A DNA stretch of 16,817 bases, from positions 1 to 16,817 of the forward strand of contig PCSG01000009.1 of NCBI GenBank assembly GCA_002772195.1, written 5' to 3'. Made by a program: the position numbers and the translations under genes. Below the pieces are notes generated by a model, which was not told where the DNA came from, searched no databases, and saw only the letters and a program-made list of their open reading frames with translations. Shown here one piece after another: positions 1 through 7,293 of the stretch; the stretch's first letter is position 1; each line of letters begins with the position of its first letter. This DNA is from Desulfobacterales bacterium CG23_combo_of_CG06-09_8_20_14_all_51_8 (GTDB lineage: Bacteria; Desulfobacterota; Desulfobacteria; Desulfobacterales; Desulfosalsimonadaceae).

Positions 1-511
1 CGGCGCATTCGACCTCAAACCGGACGTCCGGAAAATCCATTTCGATGATTCGGATGTCGAATATCACTACTTTCCGTGGCGGCTTGGTGATGAAATTCCC
101 CTTTCTCGCATATTTATACAGAGGCACACCTTTGTGCTTCAATGCGGAATAAGCCGGTGGCGTCTGTTCTATTTCCCCTATGAACCGACGGCACGCCTCA
201 TGGACCGCCGGCGGGGAAACCATGTCAATGGGGCGTTCGGTCAGAACCGTTCCGGTGGCGTCCTGGGTATCTGTTTCAATGCCCAGTCTGAGCACCGCCG
301 TGTATTTTTTAGGGCTGGCCAGAAAAAACCGGGACAGCCGGGTGGCCTGGTTGACCGGGCAGATCATGACCCCGGTGGCCATGGGGTCCAGGGTTCCGGT
401 GTGTCCGATTTTGTTGATGCCGGATATTTTTTTGATCCGGGCAATGACGGTTGCCGACGTCATGTCCCGGGGTTTATCGACGATCAAAAAGCCGCTGGTT
501 TCCTGTGTCAT
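1..511 (-). CDS. truB: tRNA pseudouridine(55) synthase TruB, 3' end cut by window edge
   Basis: TruB converts uridine 55 in the T-loop of most tRNAs to pseudouridine. The visible 170 residues are the N-terminal part of the family's catalytic domain. The opening GFLIVDKPRDMTS (residues 7-19) and the active-site motif GHTGTLDPMATG (36-47) are both present, with the catalytic Asp at 42. The loop PPAYSALKHKG that lines the tRNA site also follows. The C-terminal part, including any PUA domain, lies beyond position 1. The ATG at 511 is the only usable start after an in-frame TAA, but no good Shine-Dalgarno lies just before it. The only strong one (GGAGG, 562-566) is about 50 nt upstream and precedes a tiny reading frame that ends at the truB ATG. 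It is the last visible gene of the rimP-nusA-infB-rbfA cluster, 62 nt after nrnA, a placement typical of this operon. Confidence 0.95.
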   Translation of the reverse strand, partial: MTQETSGFLIVDKPRDMTSATVIARIKKISGINKIGHTGTLDPMATGVMICPVNQATRLSRFFLASPKKYTAVLRLGIETDTQDATGTVLTERPIDMVSPPAVHEACRRFIGEIEQTPPAYSALKHKGVPLYKYARKGNFITKPPRKVVIFDIRIIEMDFPDVRFEVECA

Positions 512-573
512 TGGCGATAAGATGATAACGCATGGTTTTTATGAATCAATAAATACAATATCCTCCGGGGGAA

Positions 574-1551
574 TTATAAATTTTTTGAAAAATGGAAAAT
601 GGTTTGTTTCAAATCCGCCAGTGTCGCCTGGATATCAAAACCGGCGGCGTTGGGGTGCCCGCCGCCGCCGAATGACGTGGCAATGGCTGCTACATTCACC
701 GCGCCTTCGGACCGGAGACTGACATGAAAGTCGCTGCCGGTTTTTTTCCCCGGGCTTCGTTTCCTTTCAAACAAAAGGGCCGCCAGTTTGACGTTTTCGA
801 TCTGCTTGGCATAGTTGATCAGGCCGCTGACATCATCAATGATGGTCCCTGTGGTCTGGAGCATGTTCTGGGTGAGGGTCATGATCGAGAGTCTTCCGTT
901 CTCAGACAGTTCAATGGAATCATAGAGCATGTTGAGCAATTTGATCCGGTTTAAGGAAATGGTTTCATATACATGATGCGCCACTTTGTGGGGATCCGCG
1001 CCCAGCAGAACCATTTTATGGGATATGTCGAACGCCTCCGGCGTGGTATTGGCGAATCGGAAAGAACCGGTGTCCGCCATGATGCCCGTATAAATGGAAT
1101 AGGCCATGCCCCGGTCGATCGATACATTCTCCATGGCACTGATCAGCCGGTAAACCATTTCGGCGGTGGAAGAGGCGTTCGGATCAATATACTGCAGGTT
1201 GCCGAACCGGGTATTGGTGGAATGATGATCGATGTTGATGATGGCAGGAATTTTCGCCCCATCCGATGCCGCTTCGCCGATGCGGTGAAGATCGGAACAA
1301 TCTAAAATGACGGCTGTATCGAACTCGGAAATATCCCCCACCGTCCGGTGGACCAGATGCAGAGACGGCAGAAATTGATAGACGGCCGGTATGGGGCTTT
1401 CGTTGTAGGTTCTGATTTTTTTTTTCCATTCCTGAAGCGCCAGTCCCAAGCTGATCAGGGAACCGATGGCATCGCCATCCGGATTAGTATGGGACGCCAG
1501 CAGAATATGGTTACTCTTTTTCAGCTGGTTGATTATCTGTTGTATGCTCAT
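574..1551 (-). CDS. nrnA: DHH/DHHA1 phosphoesterase, NrnA-type (nanoRNase / pAp phosphatase)
   Basis: This 325-residue protein has the full layout of NrnA-like phosphoesterases. The N-terminal DHH domain carries the metal-binding motifs HTNPDGDA (21-28), an Asp in ILDCSD (84), the signature IDHH (107-110) and MADTGSF (159-165). The C-terminal DHHA1 domain carries the GGGGHPNAAGF substrate loop (295-305). The family degrades 2-5 nt RNA fragments and dephosphorylates pAp to AMP. The second role would matter in a sulfur-metabolising cell only if pAp is made there. The length is normal for the family. The start ATG lies inside the end of rbfA, giving a 41-nt overlap in another frame. No Shine-Dalgarno is visible before it, so translation is probably coupled to rbfA. 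This gene commonly sits between rbfA and truB in Firmicutes and Desulfobacterota. The exact substrate is inferred from family membership. Confidence 0.92.
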   Translation of the reverse strand: MSIQQIINQLKKSNHILLASHTNPDGDAIGSLISLGLALQEWKKKIRTYNESPIPAVYQFLPSLHLVHRTVGDISEFDTAVILDCSDLHRIGEAASDGAKIPAIINIDHHSTNTRFGNLQYIDPNASSTAEMVYRLISAMENVSIDRGMAYSIYTGIMADTGSFRFANTTPEAFDISHKMVLLGADPHKVAHHVYETISLNRIKLLNMLYDSIELSENGRLSIMTLTQNMLQTTGTIIDDVSGLINYAKQIENVKLAALLFERKRSPGKKTGSDFHVSLRSEGAVNVAAIATSFGGGGHPNAAGFDIQATLADLKQTIFHFSKNL

Positions 1552-1897
1552 CGTTTATTTTTTTTAATACGGAATCCATGTGGAATCCGTAATCAATGGA
1601 ATTGTCATAATAAAAATGAAGTTCTGGCATATATCGCAGTTTGAGTGTCTGTGCAAGACTATATTTGATAAATCCTTTTGCTTTTTCAAACCCCGCAAAC
1701 GCTTCTTCCCGGGTGGCGATGCGGTCGGAAATCACAAAATAAATTTTTGCCAGTTTCAGGTCCGTCGACATCTTGACGCCGGTAATGGTGGCCGACTCCA
1801 GGCGGGGATCGTTGATGGATTTTTGCAGCAGCAGAGACAGTCCTTCATGGATCAGTGCGCCGACCCGGTTGGTTCGGGCAAAGGGCCTTTCGTTCAT
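1511..1897 (-). CDS. rbfA: 30S ribosome-binding factor RbfA
   Basis: RbfA binds the late 30S ribosomal precursor, helps mature the 5' end of 16S rRNA and is needed in the cold in model species. The 128-residue protein shows the KH-like fold signature. INDPRL is followed by a strand ending TGVKMS and then DLKLAKIYF (residues 33-55 together), with PELHFYYDNSID near the C-terminus. These match the conserved pattern DPRL...V..S.DL..A.V and P.L.F..D.S. The length is usual. The start ATG overlaps the stop of the upstream DUF503 gene as ATGA, pointing to coupled translation. The end overlaps nrnA by 41 nt. Its place after infB and before truB is the classical one. Confidence 0.95.
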   Translation of the reverse strand: MNERPFARTNRVGALIHEGLSLLLQKSINDPRLESATITGVKMSTDLKLAKIYFVISDRIATREEAFAGFEKAKGFIKYSLAQTLKLRYMPELHFYYDNSIDYGFHMDSVLKKINDEHTTDNQPAEKE

Positions 1898-2181
1898 AGG
1901 TGAATGATCTCCATGTCCGTCTCGATGATTTCCGCCAGATGAAGATTTTCAATGAATTCGAAAATCTTATCAATTTTTGAGTTCAGCAGCCGGGAGTCGT
2001 TTCCCACCAGCGCGAATCCGATTTCCGCCCGGTGATGCATATCGTTGCAATCCACTTCGGCAATGGCCAGGTTAAATGCATTCCGGGTCCGGGCAAGAAT
2101 GGACTTCATAATTTTCCGTTTGTCTTTGAGCGAGTGGCAGAGCGCCAGCCTGAATCCTATTTTTCCGACTCCGATGATCAT
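1894..2181 (-). CDS. DUF503 family protein (YlxP-like)
   Basis: This 95-residue protein belongs to the DUF503/YlxP family. Visible signatures are HSLKDKRKIMKSI (residues 16-28) near the N-terminus, the NLAIAEVDCNDMHHRAEIG segment (37-55) and the C-terminal helix FIENLHLAEII. Family members are small, cytosolic and very often encoded between infB and rbfA. A role in ribosome assembly or translation has been suggested from this context, but I know of no settled biochemical function. The ATG at 2181 is the first start after an in-frame TGA and has only a poor Shine-Dalgarno. It lies 58 nt after infB, and that gap contains a GC-rich inverted repeat (CGCCC...GGGCG). Its stop overlaps the rbfA start as ATGA. 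Confidence 0.88.
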   Translation of the reverse strand: MIIGVGKIGFRLALCHSLKDKRKIMKSILARTRNAFNLAIAEVDCNDMHHRAEIGFALVGNDSRLLNSKIDKIFEFIENLHLAEIIETDMEIIHL

Positions 2182-2239
2182 GGGGTATCATTATTTGCAT
2201 GGTGTCATTCCATCCGCCCGGCGGGGCGAAATGCCGGTT

Positions 2240-5005
2240 TTATGCAGGAATGACGGGTTTGACCTCTTCCATATGATAGCATTCAATGATATCACCGACT
2301 TTGATATCATTAAAATTTTCGATGTGAATGCCGCATTCGTAATTTTGCGCGACTTCCTTGACATCGTCCTTAAACCGTCGCAATGTGCCCATTTTCCCGT
2401 CATAGGTGACAATGCCGTCTCTGATGAGGCGCAGTTGGGAACCCCGCAGCATCTTGCCGCTGGTCACATAGCATCCGGCAATGGTGCCGATGCTGGGAAC
2501 ATGGAAGGTTTCCCGGACTTCGGCCTCGCCCAGAACTTTCTCTTCAAATTTCGTCTCCATCATGCCGACTACGGCGTCCTTGATGTCCTTGATGGCATTA
2601 TAAATGATGTCATAATACCGGATATCGACGTTTTCTTCTTCGGCGATCAGGGCCACCTTGGCGGTGGGCCTGACGTTAAAGCCCAGAATAATGGCATTTG
2701 ACACCGCCGCGAGTGAAATATCCGCTTCCCGGATGGGGCCGACGGCGGAATGAATCACGCTGATTTTCACTTCATCAATGGATAATTTGGTCAGGGAATC
2801 CTTGATCGCCTCGATCGATCCCTGGACATCCGCCTTGATGATGATATTGAGGTCTTTGACCTCGCCTTCCATCAGTTTTTCATAAAGTTTTTCAAGGCTC
2901 ATCCGGCTGGTGCGGGCAAGTTCCTTGGCCCGCTGTTTCTGAAGCCGGTGTTCGCTGACCTGTTTGGCGTCCTTTTCCGCCGCCAGAACGTTGAGTTCGT
3001 TGCCGGCCATGGGCACACCGGACAGGCCCACGATCTCCACGGGCAAGGATGGTCCGGCTTCTTTGATCTGGGTGCCCATGTCGTCATACATGATGCGGAT
3101 TTTCCCATAATACATGCCGCAGATGACCGCATCCCCCACGCGAAGGGTGCCTTCCTTGACCAGAACCGTTGCCACCGGTCCCCGGCCGGTATCGAGCCGT
3201 GATTCGATAATATGGCCGGAAGCCAGTTTGTTCGGATTTGCTTTTAGTTCAAGAACTTCCGTCTGAAGCAGAATCATTTCCAGCAGATCGTCGATGCCGA
3301 TTTTTTGTTTTGCGGAAACATTGACGAAAATGGTATCGCCGCCCCAGTCTTCCGGAACCAGGCCTTTTTCCGCCAGTTCCCGTTTAATACGTTCCGGTTC
3401 CGCGCCGGGTTTGTCAATTTTATTGACCGCCACGATAATCGGGACGTCGGCGGCGCGGGCATGGCTGATGGCTTCAATGGTCTGGGGCATGACGCCATCG
3501 TCTGCGGCAACGACGAGAATGACGATGTCGGTTACATGAGCGCCCCGGGAACGCATGGCGGTAAAAGCTTCATGGCCGGGGGTGTCTAAAAACACGATGT
3601 CGCCCCGTTCATGTTTGACATGATAGGCGCCGATGTGCTGGGTAATCCCGCCCGCCTCCAGCTCGGTGATTTTGGAGCGCCGGATGACATCCAGGAGCGA
3701 TGTCTTGCCGTGATCGACATGGCCCATGATCGTCACCACCGGCGGACGCTGAACCATCTGCGAGGGATCATCTGTTTTGATTTTGATGACGGTTTCTTCT
3801 TCAAAAGTAGCCCTTTCCAGTTCAAATCCGAATTCCGTCGCCACCAGGCAGGCCGTGTCATAATCAATCGTCTGATTTACCGTGACCATCATTCCCATGC
3901 CCATCAGTTTGGCGATGAGTTCATTGGCTTTGATGCCCATGCGCTTGCCGAGATCAGAGAGCACGATGGTATCGTCAATTTTAATCCGGCGCTTGATGGC
4001 CTTGGGGATAGTGATCAGCGTTTTCAGCCCGCCGGGGACCTGGACGGTTTTGGATTTTTTCCGGCCTTTCCGGGACCGGCCGAAGCTGCGATCATAGAGG
4101 GCGGCGCCTTCAACCACTTCCTTGAGCCGGGAGGCGGATTTTACCTTTTTGATTTTTTTGGTCTCTTCATCAAAATCCTCATCCTCTCTCTTTTTGCGGC
4201 CTTTCTTTTTTGCGCCCGGTTCAAGGGCTTTAGGCGGAATGGCGAGGCCCGTCTGGTCGATTTCACCGGTCGCATGGATTTTTCTCGTCTGCCGGACAAA
4301 TCTGTCACCGGGTTTCTGGCCCTCCTGAGCGGGCAAGGCCGCTTTTGCCTTCGGCGGCGCAACGGGTTCTTCCGGCAGACTGATGATTTTTGCCGGCATG
4401 GATTTTTTGGCCTTGCGCTTGGGTGTCGCCCTGAGAGCTGTTTCTTCTTCCCGTTTTTTTGTTTTAAGATCCGCTTTTTTCGGCTCCAAGGCGTCGGGGG
4501 CTTCAGGCAAGGCTTCGGCGGCGGCCTTCGGGGCCGGTTCTTCCGCGGCTCCTGATTTTTGGGGTTCGGCCAAAACAGTCGCCTCGGGAATCGTGTCGTC
4601 TGAAGTCTCGGTCTCAGCCGGCGCGGGCATCGGCGTTTCTTCAATAATTTCAGTTTGCTGGGTTTCCGTTCCAGCTTCGGATGGTTCGGCCGAAAGAGGG
4701 GATTCCACAGGCGTTTCTTCTGTTTCTGCTTCGGCAGACACCTCCATCGGCTGGGCCGGTTCCGGCGGCGGCTCAACAATTTTTTTCCGTCTGCGAATGA
4801 CATTCGGTTTTATCCGTTTGTCTTCGACGATTTTTTCCGGCTCTTTTTTCCCGAAAAGCGTATTTTTGATTTGGCTGATTACATCTTCGTCCAGAGATGA
4901 CATATGGCTTTTGGCTTCAATGCCCATTTCCTCCATTTTATCCAGGAGCGCTTTATTCTCCAGGTTAAGTTCTCTGGCGAGTTCGTATACTCTAAGTTTT
5001 GCCAT
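2240..5005 (-). CDS. infB: Translation initiation factor IF-2
   Basis: IF-2 is the GTPase that brings initiator fMet-tRNA to the 30S subunit and promotes subunit joining. The order of parts in the 921 residues is as follows. An IF2_N helical domain spans 1-52 (MAKLRVYELARELN...). A long Ala/Pro/Glu- and Lys-rich linker spans about 55-325. A second IF2_N-like segment spans about 340-400. The G domain has G1 GHVDHGKT (428-435), GGITQ (452-456), G3 DTPGH (474-478) and G4 NKID (528-531). The two beta-barrel domains and the fMet-tRNA-binding C-terminal domain follow. All GTPase motifs are intact. The linker's composition is normal for IF-2 but throws up long spurious open frames on the opposite strand. 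The start ATG is preceded by GAGGGGGA. The gene follows nusA by 65 nt and is followed by DUF503 and rbfA. Confidence 0.98.
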   Translation of the reverse strand: MAKLRVYELARELNLENKALLDKMEEMGIEAKSHMSSLDEDVISQIKNTLFGKKEPEKIVEDKRIKPNVIRRRKKIVEPPPEPAQPMEVSAEAETEETPVESPLSAEPSEAGTETQQTEIIEETPMPAPAETETSDDTIPEATVLAEPQKSGAAEEPAPKAAAEALPEAPDALEPKKADLKTKKREEETALRATPKRKAKKSMPAKIISLPEEPVAPPKAKAALPAQEGQKPGDRFVRQTRKIHATGEIDQTGLAIPPKALEPGAKKKGRKKREDEDFDEETKKIKKVKSASRLKEVVEGAALYDRSFGRSRKGRKKSKTVQVPGGLKTLITIPKAIKRRIKIDDTIVLSDLGKRMGIKANELIAKLMGMGMMVTVNQTIDYDTACLVATEFGFELERATFEEETVIKIKTDDPSQMVQRPPVVTIMGHVDHGKTSLLDVIRRSKITELEAGGITQHIGAYHVKHERGDIVFLDTPGHEAFTAMRSRGAHVTDIVILVVAADDGVMPQTIEAISHARAADVPIIVAVNKIDKPGAEPERIKRELAEKGLVPEDWGGDTIFVNVSAKQKIGIDDLLEMILLQTEVLELKANPNKLASGHIIESRLDTGRGPVATVLVKEGTLRVGDAVICGMYYGKIRIMYDDMGTQIKEAGPSLPVEIVGLSGVPMAGNELNVLAAEKDAKQVSEHRLQKQRAKELARTSRMSLEKLYEKLMEGEVKDLNIIIKADVQGSIEAIKDSLTKLSIDEVKISVIHSAVGPIREADISLAAVSNAIILGFNVRPTAKVALIAEEENVDIRYYDIIYNAIKDIKDAVVGMMETKFEEKVLGEAEVRETFHVPSIGTIAGCYVTSGKMLRGSQLRLIRDGIVTYDGKMGTLRRFKDDVKEVAQNYECGIHIENFNDIKVGDIIECYHMEEVKPVIPA

Positions 5006-5070
5006 CCATCCCCCTCATTTATCCATCAAAAACCGGGATTTTTTTCATGATGTTGAATTATTGGATTTAT

Positions 5071-6417
5071 TTATTCCGCATGGTTTTCGACGTCCGCATC
5101 TGTTGCGGTCTCGTCTTCCGGCGGATGGTCTTCAATATCCGGCAAAGCTTCACCGGCCGGTGCATCCTCTTTTTCCTGAGCGGCGCGGATGGCCTGAGTC
5201 GCTTCCTGGATGAGATTTTCGGCGTCCTGTTCAGAAATCCGGGCCGCTTCCGCAAGTTCTTCAACGGAAATTTTCGAAAGATCATCCGCGGAAAACAGGC
5301 CGGCTTTGGACAGGATATCGGCCATCGTTTTGTTTATTCCGGAAAGCGCCATCAGGGAATCCAGTCCTTCTTGGATGCTGGTGTCATAATCGGTCAGGCT
5401 TTTCACGTCCAGGTTCCACCCGGTCAGTTTGGATGCCAGCCGCACGTTCTGCCCGCCGCGTCCGATGGCGATGGACTGGACCTCATCCGGGACCACCACT
5501 TCCATGCTGTGATTGACTTCGTCGATAATCACCCGGGAAACTTCCGCCGGCGCCAGGGCATTGCAGACGAATTTCGCAGGATCCATATGCCAGGGGATAA
5601 TGTCGATTTTTTCACCTTTGAGTTCCTGAACCACGCTCTGGACCCGGTTCCCTTTAACGCCGACACATGCGCCGATGGGATCAATGTCCGGATCATTCGA
5701 ACGCACCGCTATTTTCCCCCGGCTGCCGGCTTCACGGGCCGCATTGACGATGCTGACCACACCTTCATTGATTTCGGGCACTTCTGTTTTAAACAGATTG
5801 ATCAAAAATGCGGGATGGGTCCGTGAAAGCACGACCTGAGGCCCCCGGCTTTCTTCAAGCACTTTGAGAATATAGGCCCTGATCCGGTCTCCCCGTCGGT
5901 AATTCTCCCCGGGAATCTGTTCCCGTTTGGGCAGCACCGCTTCGGCCTGCCCCAGGTTGACGATGATCTCATTTTTCGTCGACCGCTGAACAATGCCGTT
6001 GATGATTTCCCCCTGGCGTTCACTGAAGCTGTTATATACGGCGCTGCGTTCAGCGATTTTGAGTTTTTGAATGATGACCTGTTTGGCCGACTGAGCGGCA
6101 ATTCTGCCGAAAGTCGTGGTATCCATTTTCGTGCCGAGGCTGTCTCCGATTTCACACTCCGGATCCAGTTTAAGCCCCTCTTCCATATTGATTTGAAACG
6201 CCGGATCGGTGACTGTTTCGACAACTTCCTTGAACTGAAAGACCTCAAGCTCTCCGGTTTCTTCGTTGTATTGAATTTCAATGTCGATTTTGTTGCCGAA
6301 TTTCTTTTTTGCGGCTGAGCGCAGGGCTTCTTCCAGCGCTTTCACCAGCACATTGAATTCAATCCCTTTATCCCGGCTAACTTGCTCAATCACACGTTTC
6401 ATATCTGTTATAAGCAT
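5071..6417 (-). CDS. nusA: Transcription termination/antitermination factor NusA
   Basis: NusA binds RNA polymerase and nascent RNA and tunes pausing, intrinsic termination and antitermination. The 448 residues contain the polymerase-binding N-terminal domain (1 to about 130), an S1 domain (about 135-199) and two KH domains. KH1 has CVGVKGNRVQ (251-260). KH2 has IGRGGQNVRLA (318-328). A helix-hairpin-helix-like C-terminal region (about 355-415) follows, ending in an acidic tail rich in Glu and Asp. It lacks the second acidic repeat of the longer gammaproteobacterial proteins, which is normal outside that group. The start ATG has a GGAG at about 8 nt and lies inside the last codons of rimP, giving a 10-nt overlap in a different frame. 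Expression is therefore likely coupled to translation through the end of rimP, which matters because rimP carries an internal amber codon. Confidence 0.97.
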   Translation of the reverse strand: MLITDMKRVIEQVSRDKGIEFNVLVKALEEALRSAAKKKFGNKIDIEIQYNEETGELEVFQFKEVVETVTDPAFQINMEEGLKLDPECEIGDSLGTKMDTTTFGRIAAQSAKQVIIQKLKIAERSAVYNSFSERQGEIINGIVQRSTKNEIIVNLGQAEAVLPKREQIPGENYRRGDRIRAYILKVLEESRGPQVVLSRTHPAFLINLFKTEVPEINEGVVSIVNAAREAGSRGKIAVRSNDPDIDPIGACVGVKGNRVQSVVQELKGEKIDIIPWHMDPAKFVCNALAPAEVSRVIIDEVNHSMEVVVPDEVQSIAIGRGGQNVRLASKLTGWNLDVKSLTDYDTSIQEGLDSLMALSGINKTMADILSKAGLFSADDLSKISVEELAEAARISEQDAENLIQEATQAIRAAQEKEDAPAGEALPDIEDHPPEDETATDADVENHAE

Positions 6418-6959
6418 TTGTTATCTCCGTCATAATTGACAAGCCGTGCTTTCAAAATATCCTGATGGGGGATGGCGACAGTCCCTTTGTCCGTTTCAAG
6501 CTGGATGTCAGATGCAATCACCCCGGACAGGATCCCTTTGAATTTCTTCTGACCCTGGATGGGCCGACCGGTTTTTATGGTTGCCGGTTTTCCCTAAAAT
6601 TTTTCAAAATCAGACAGCCTGGATAAAGGCCGGTCCGGCCCGGGAGATGAAATCTCCAGCATGTAGGCATCCTCGGTCGACAGTTTAAGATCCAGTATGT
6701 CTCCCAGCTGGGAACTGATCGCCGAGCAGTCGCCCAAGGTAATGCCGCCGGGTTTATCCACATAAAGCCGGAGAATCCGGCCGCCGGCCTCCCGCTGGTA
6801 CTCCACGTGGATCAGCTCCACTCCCTCCACCTGGCAAAGGGGCTCGGCCAGTTCTCGAACAAGGGACGCCACTTCCGACGGGTCCGTGACATGCGTCGTA
6901 TTTTTCTCCGGCGCCGGCCTGTCGGGCCTGGGGTCCTTTTTTTTATATGTCTTCGCCAA
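6408..6959 (-). CDS. rimP: Ribosome maturation factor RimP, interrupted by one in-frame TAG
   Basis: RimP assists assembly of the 30S subunit. Frame and homology run from a TTG start at 6959 (AGGA about 9 nt upstream) to a TAA at 6408-6410, making 183 positions. Position 122 is an amber codon (6594-6596). Residues 30-121 form the N-terminal alpha/beta domain, including the SSPGPDRPL signature (104-112) and ending DFEKF. Residues 123-183 are the complete C-terminal SH3-like domain, starting GKPATIKTGRPI and ending near IPHQDILKARL. The family would read straight through from one to the other. The reading frame is unchanged across the stop, so the lesion is a single codon and not a frameshift. 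An in-frame GTG at codon 30 (6872) is an alternative start giving a length closer to E. coli RimP. If the TAG terminates, the product is an N-domain only. If it is read through, full-length RimP is made. Confidence 0.88.
6594..6596 (-). other. In-frame amber codon inside rimP
   Basis: Reading on the minus strand, the codons are GAA AAA TTT TAG GGA AAA CCG. They encode the end of the RimP N-domain (EKF), then the stop, then the start of the SH3-like domain (GKP). The site corresponds to the residue between RF and G in E. coli RimP (RFVGEE), a variable position in the inter-domain linker. One substitution would restore Lys, Gln, Glu, Leu, Ser, Trp or Tyr. Of the 15 other complete genes in this window, 8 end in TGA, 6 in TAA and only one (the SDR gene) in TAG. 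Confidence 0.9.
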
Positions 6960-6973
6960 TGGCCTGTCCTGCG

Positions 6974-7008
6974 TTAAAAAATAAAAAACGGGCGTTTATG
7001 CCCGTTTT
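6974..7008 (-). terminator. Rho-independent terminator between tRNA-Gly and rimP
   Basis: Read on the minus strand, AAAACGGGC (7000-7008) pairs perfectly with GCCCGTTTT (6985-6993) around a 6-nt loop. A T-rich tract interrupted by one A follows, down to 6974. It would end the tRNA transcript. The rimP start codon lies only about 15 nt beyond the tract, too close for a separate promoter. The downstream rimP-nusA-infB genes must therefore depend on read-through or on a promoter upstream of this hairpin. Confidence 0.85.
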
Positions 7009-7077
7009 ATCAAGCCGTTCAGATCAATCGCCCTTCACCTCACCGCATTCAACTCGAATGGGCCTGCAAGAACTTTT

Positions 7078-7153
7078 TGGAGCGGGCAACGAGATTCGAA
7101 CTCGCGACACCAAGCTTGGGAAGCTTGTACTCTACCAACTGAGCTATGCCCGC
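7078..7153 (-). tRNA. tRNA-Gly, anticodon CCC
   Basis: The 76-nt gene folds as a standard cloverleaf. The acceptor stem GCGGGCA pairs perfectly with TGCCCGC, followed by discriminator T and an encoded CCA. The D-arm has GCTCAGTTGGTAGAG(T). The anticodon stem is CAAGC/GCTTG with loop TTCCCAA, placing CCC at positions 34-36. The variable loop is short, and the T-arm is GCGAG-TTCGAAT-CTCGT. The body closely matches bacterial tRNA-Gly, and the anticodon reads the GGG codon. It lies between the MerR-type gene and rimP with its own promoter and terminator. Confidence 0.96.
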
Positions 7154-7168
7154 ACCCTTAGCCGTGGT

Positions 7169-7197
7169 AAACTAATTGAAAAAAGAATGCATGTCAA
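7169..7197 (-). promoter_or_regulatory. Sigma-70 promoter of tRNA-Gly
   Basis: On the minus strand, a perfect TTGACA (7192-7197) is followed by 17 nt and then TAGTTT (7169-7174), a 3/6 match to the -10 box. Transcription would begin about 9 nt before the mature tRNA 5' end. This promoter probably also feeds rimP and the genes after it through leakage of the terminator at 6974-7008. Confidence 0.65.
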
Positions 7198-7293
7198 TAT
7201 TAAAATTCTAATACCCGGCTAATACGGTTTTCTGGAATACACAGCCAATGGGGTGGGAAAGTGGGGAAACCACGGGAAACGGTTGAGGGGAAA

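Noticed and set aside
3611..4555. A long open frame of 314 codons on the plus strand
   Set aside because: It is antisense to infB, mostly to its repetitive Lys/Glu/Ala linker, and shows no family resemblance. infB is certain in this region.
6594..6763. A frameshift as the cause of the broken rimP
   Set aside because: Codons before and after the TAG are in the same frame and both translate to RimP sequence, so the lesion is one codon and not an indel.
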